From positions 1 to 8,399 of the forward strand of contig CAZMBZ010000242.1 in the NCBI GenBank assembly GCA_964564285.1: a stretch of DNA of 8,399 nucleotides, in the 5' to 3' direction. The notes under the pieces are model-generated. The model had not been told where the DNA came from, made no database searches, and was given only the letters and a program-made list of their open reading frames with translations. Numbering within the stretch: the first letter of the stretch is position 1; each line of letters begins with the position of its first letter. Below are positions 8,242 through 8,399 of this stretch, in pieces. The translations under genes were made by a program, and so were the position numbers. The DNA is from JAUWQU01 sp964564285 (lineage in GTDB: Bacteria > Planctomycetota > Phycisphaerae > SM23-33).

Positions 8242-8399
8242 TAAGGCGTCCCCGGAATTGGGCCGAGCAGAACGCCCCGTTCACGAGTTCCTTGCTTTTC
8301 GATGAGATGGGCAGTATAGTAAGGAGCCCTGTGGGGACCTCTAACAACCCGTTTAGAAATGGGTCCGCCAGCGAGAGCGAGCAAGAATGTCGAGCATCA
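8242..8399. other. Upstream segment without a supported gene
   Basis: No frame on either strand is convincing. A minus frame reading MLDILARSRWRTHF ends at a stop at 8353 and could be the tail of a gene entering from beyond 8399. A TATACT hexamer on the minus strand (8318-8313) resembles a -10 box, but no good -35 lies at 16-18 bp. A second -10-like TAAAAT is at 8091-8086. Either might serve the MoxR operon; neither is strong. Confidence 0.3.

Noticed and set aside
8084..8347. Minus-strand open frame of 87 codons
   Set aside because: Its second half is a strongly Arg/Gly-rich shadow of the frame at 8089-8226, and no start with an RBS is seen.
8052..8384. Minus-strand open frame of 110 codons above the MoxR gene
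   Set aside because: Low-complexity, basic translation with no domain; it overlaps the better-looking 45-codon frame, and its 3' part reads through the inferred leader.

Overview
The window is high-GC bacterial DNA with every convincing gene on the minus strand. Read in transcription order from right to left, it is one tightly packed gene cluster: a MoxR-family AAA+ ATPase (7990-6902), a xylose-isomerase-like TIM-barrel protein (6888-6115), a DUF58/vWA protein (6075-5146), a large membrane protein with a BatA-like N-terminus, a vWA domain and a GATase-like domain (5149-2561), and a second large membrane vWA/GATase-like protein (2548 to beyond position 1). This MoxR, DUF58 and paired large vWA membrane protein layout is what I know from Planctomycetota and related PVC bacteria. 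The lineage is an inference from gene content and GC, with no rRNA or marker gene to confirm it. A 100-N gap flanked by an exact 55-bp duplication suggests a short-read, probably metagenomic, assembly.

Region by region: 8399-7991 is a gene-poor upstream region. It holds a 45-codon open remnant, two 12-bp direct repeats that bracket it, two possible RNA hairpins and a good ribosome binding site for the MoxR gene. From 7990 to 1 the genes are separated by 39 nt or less, and the DUF58 and BatA-like genes overlap by 4 nt (ATGA), so co-transcription is likely. A small stem-loop sits between the TIM-barrel and DUF58 genes. A GC-rich palindrome lies inside the coding sequence for the cytoplasmic tail of the BatA-like protein.

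The last gene appears broken by the N gap, but this is almost certainly an assembly artefact. Removing one 55-bp copy plus the 100 Ns joins two open stretches into one uninterrupted frame of 797 codons that runs off the window. The restored protein has a complete vWA metal site.

How the genes may work together: MoxR ATPases are known to act with vWA proteins in assembling or activating target complexes. Here one ATPase is encoded with three vWA proteins, all with intact MIDAS motifs. One of these is soluble (DUF58) and two are membrane-anchored with large domains probably outside the cytoplasmic membrane. The target of the system is unknown. The two less usual elements are the TIM-barrel enzyme placed inside the cluster and a helical insertion of roughly 180 residues inside the vWA domain of the last protein.
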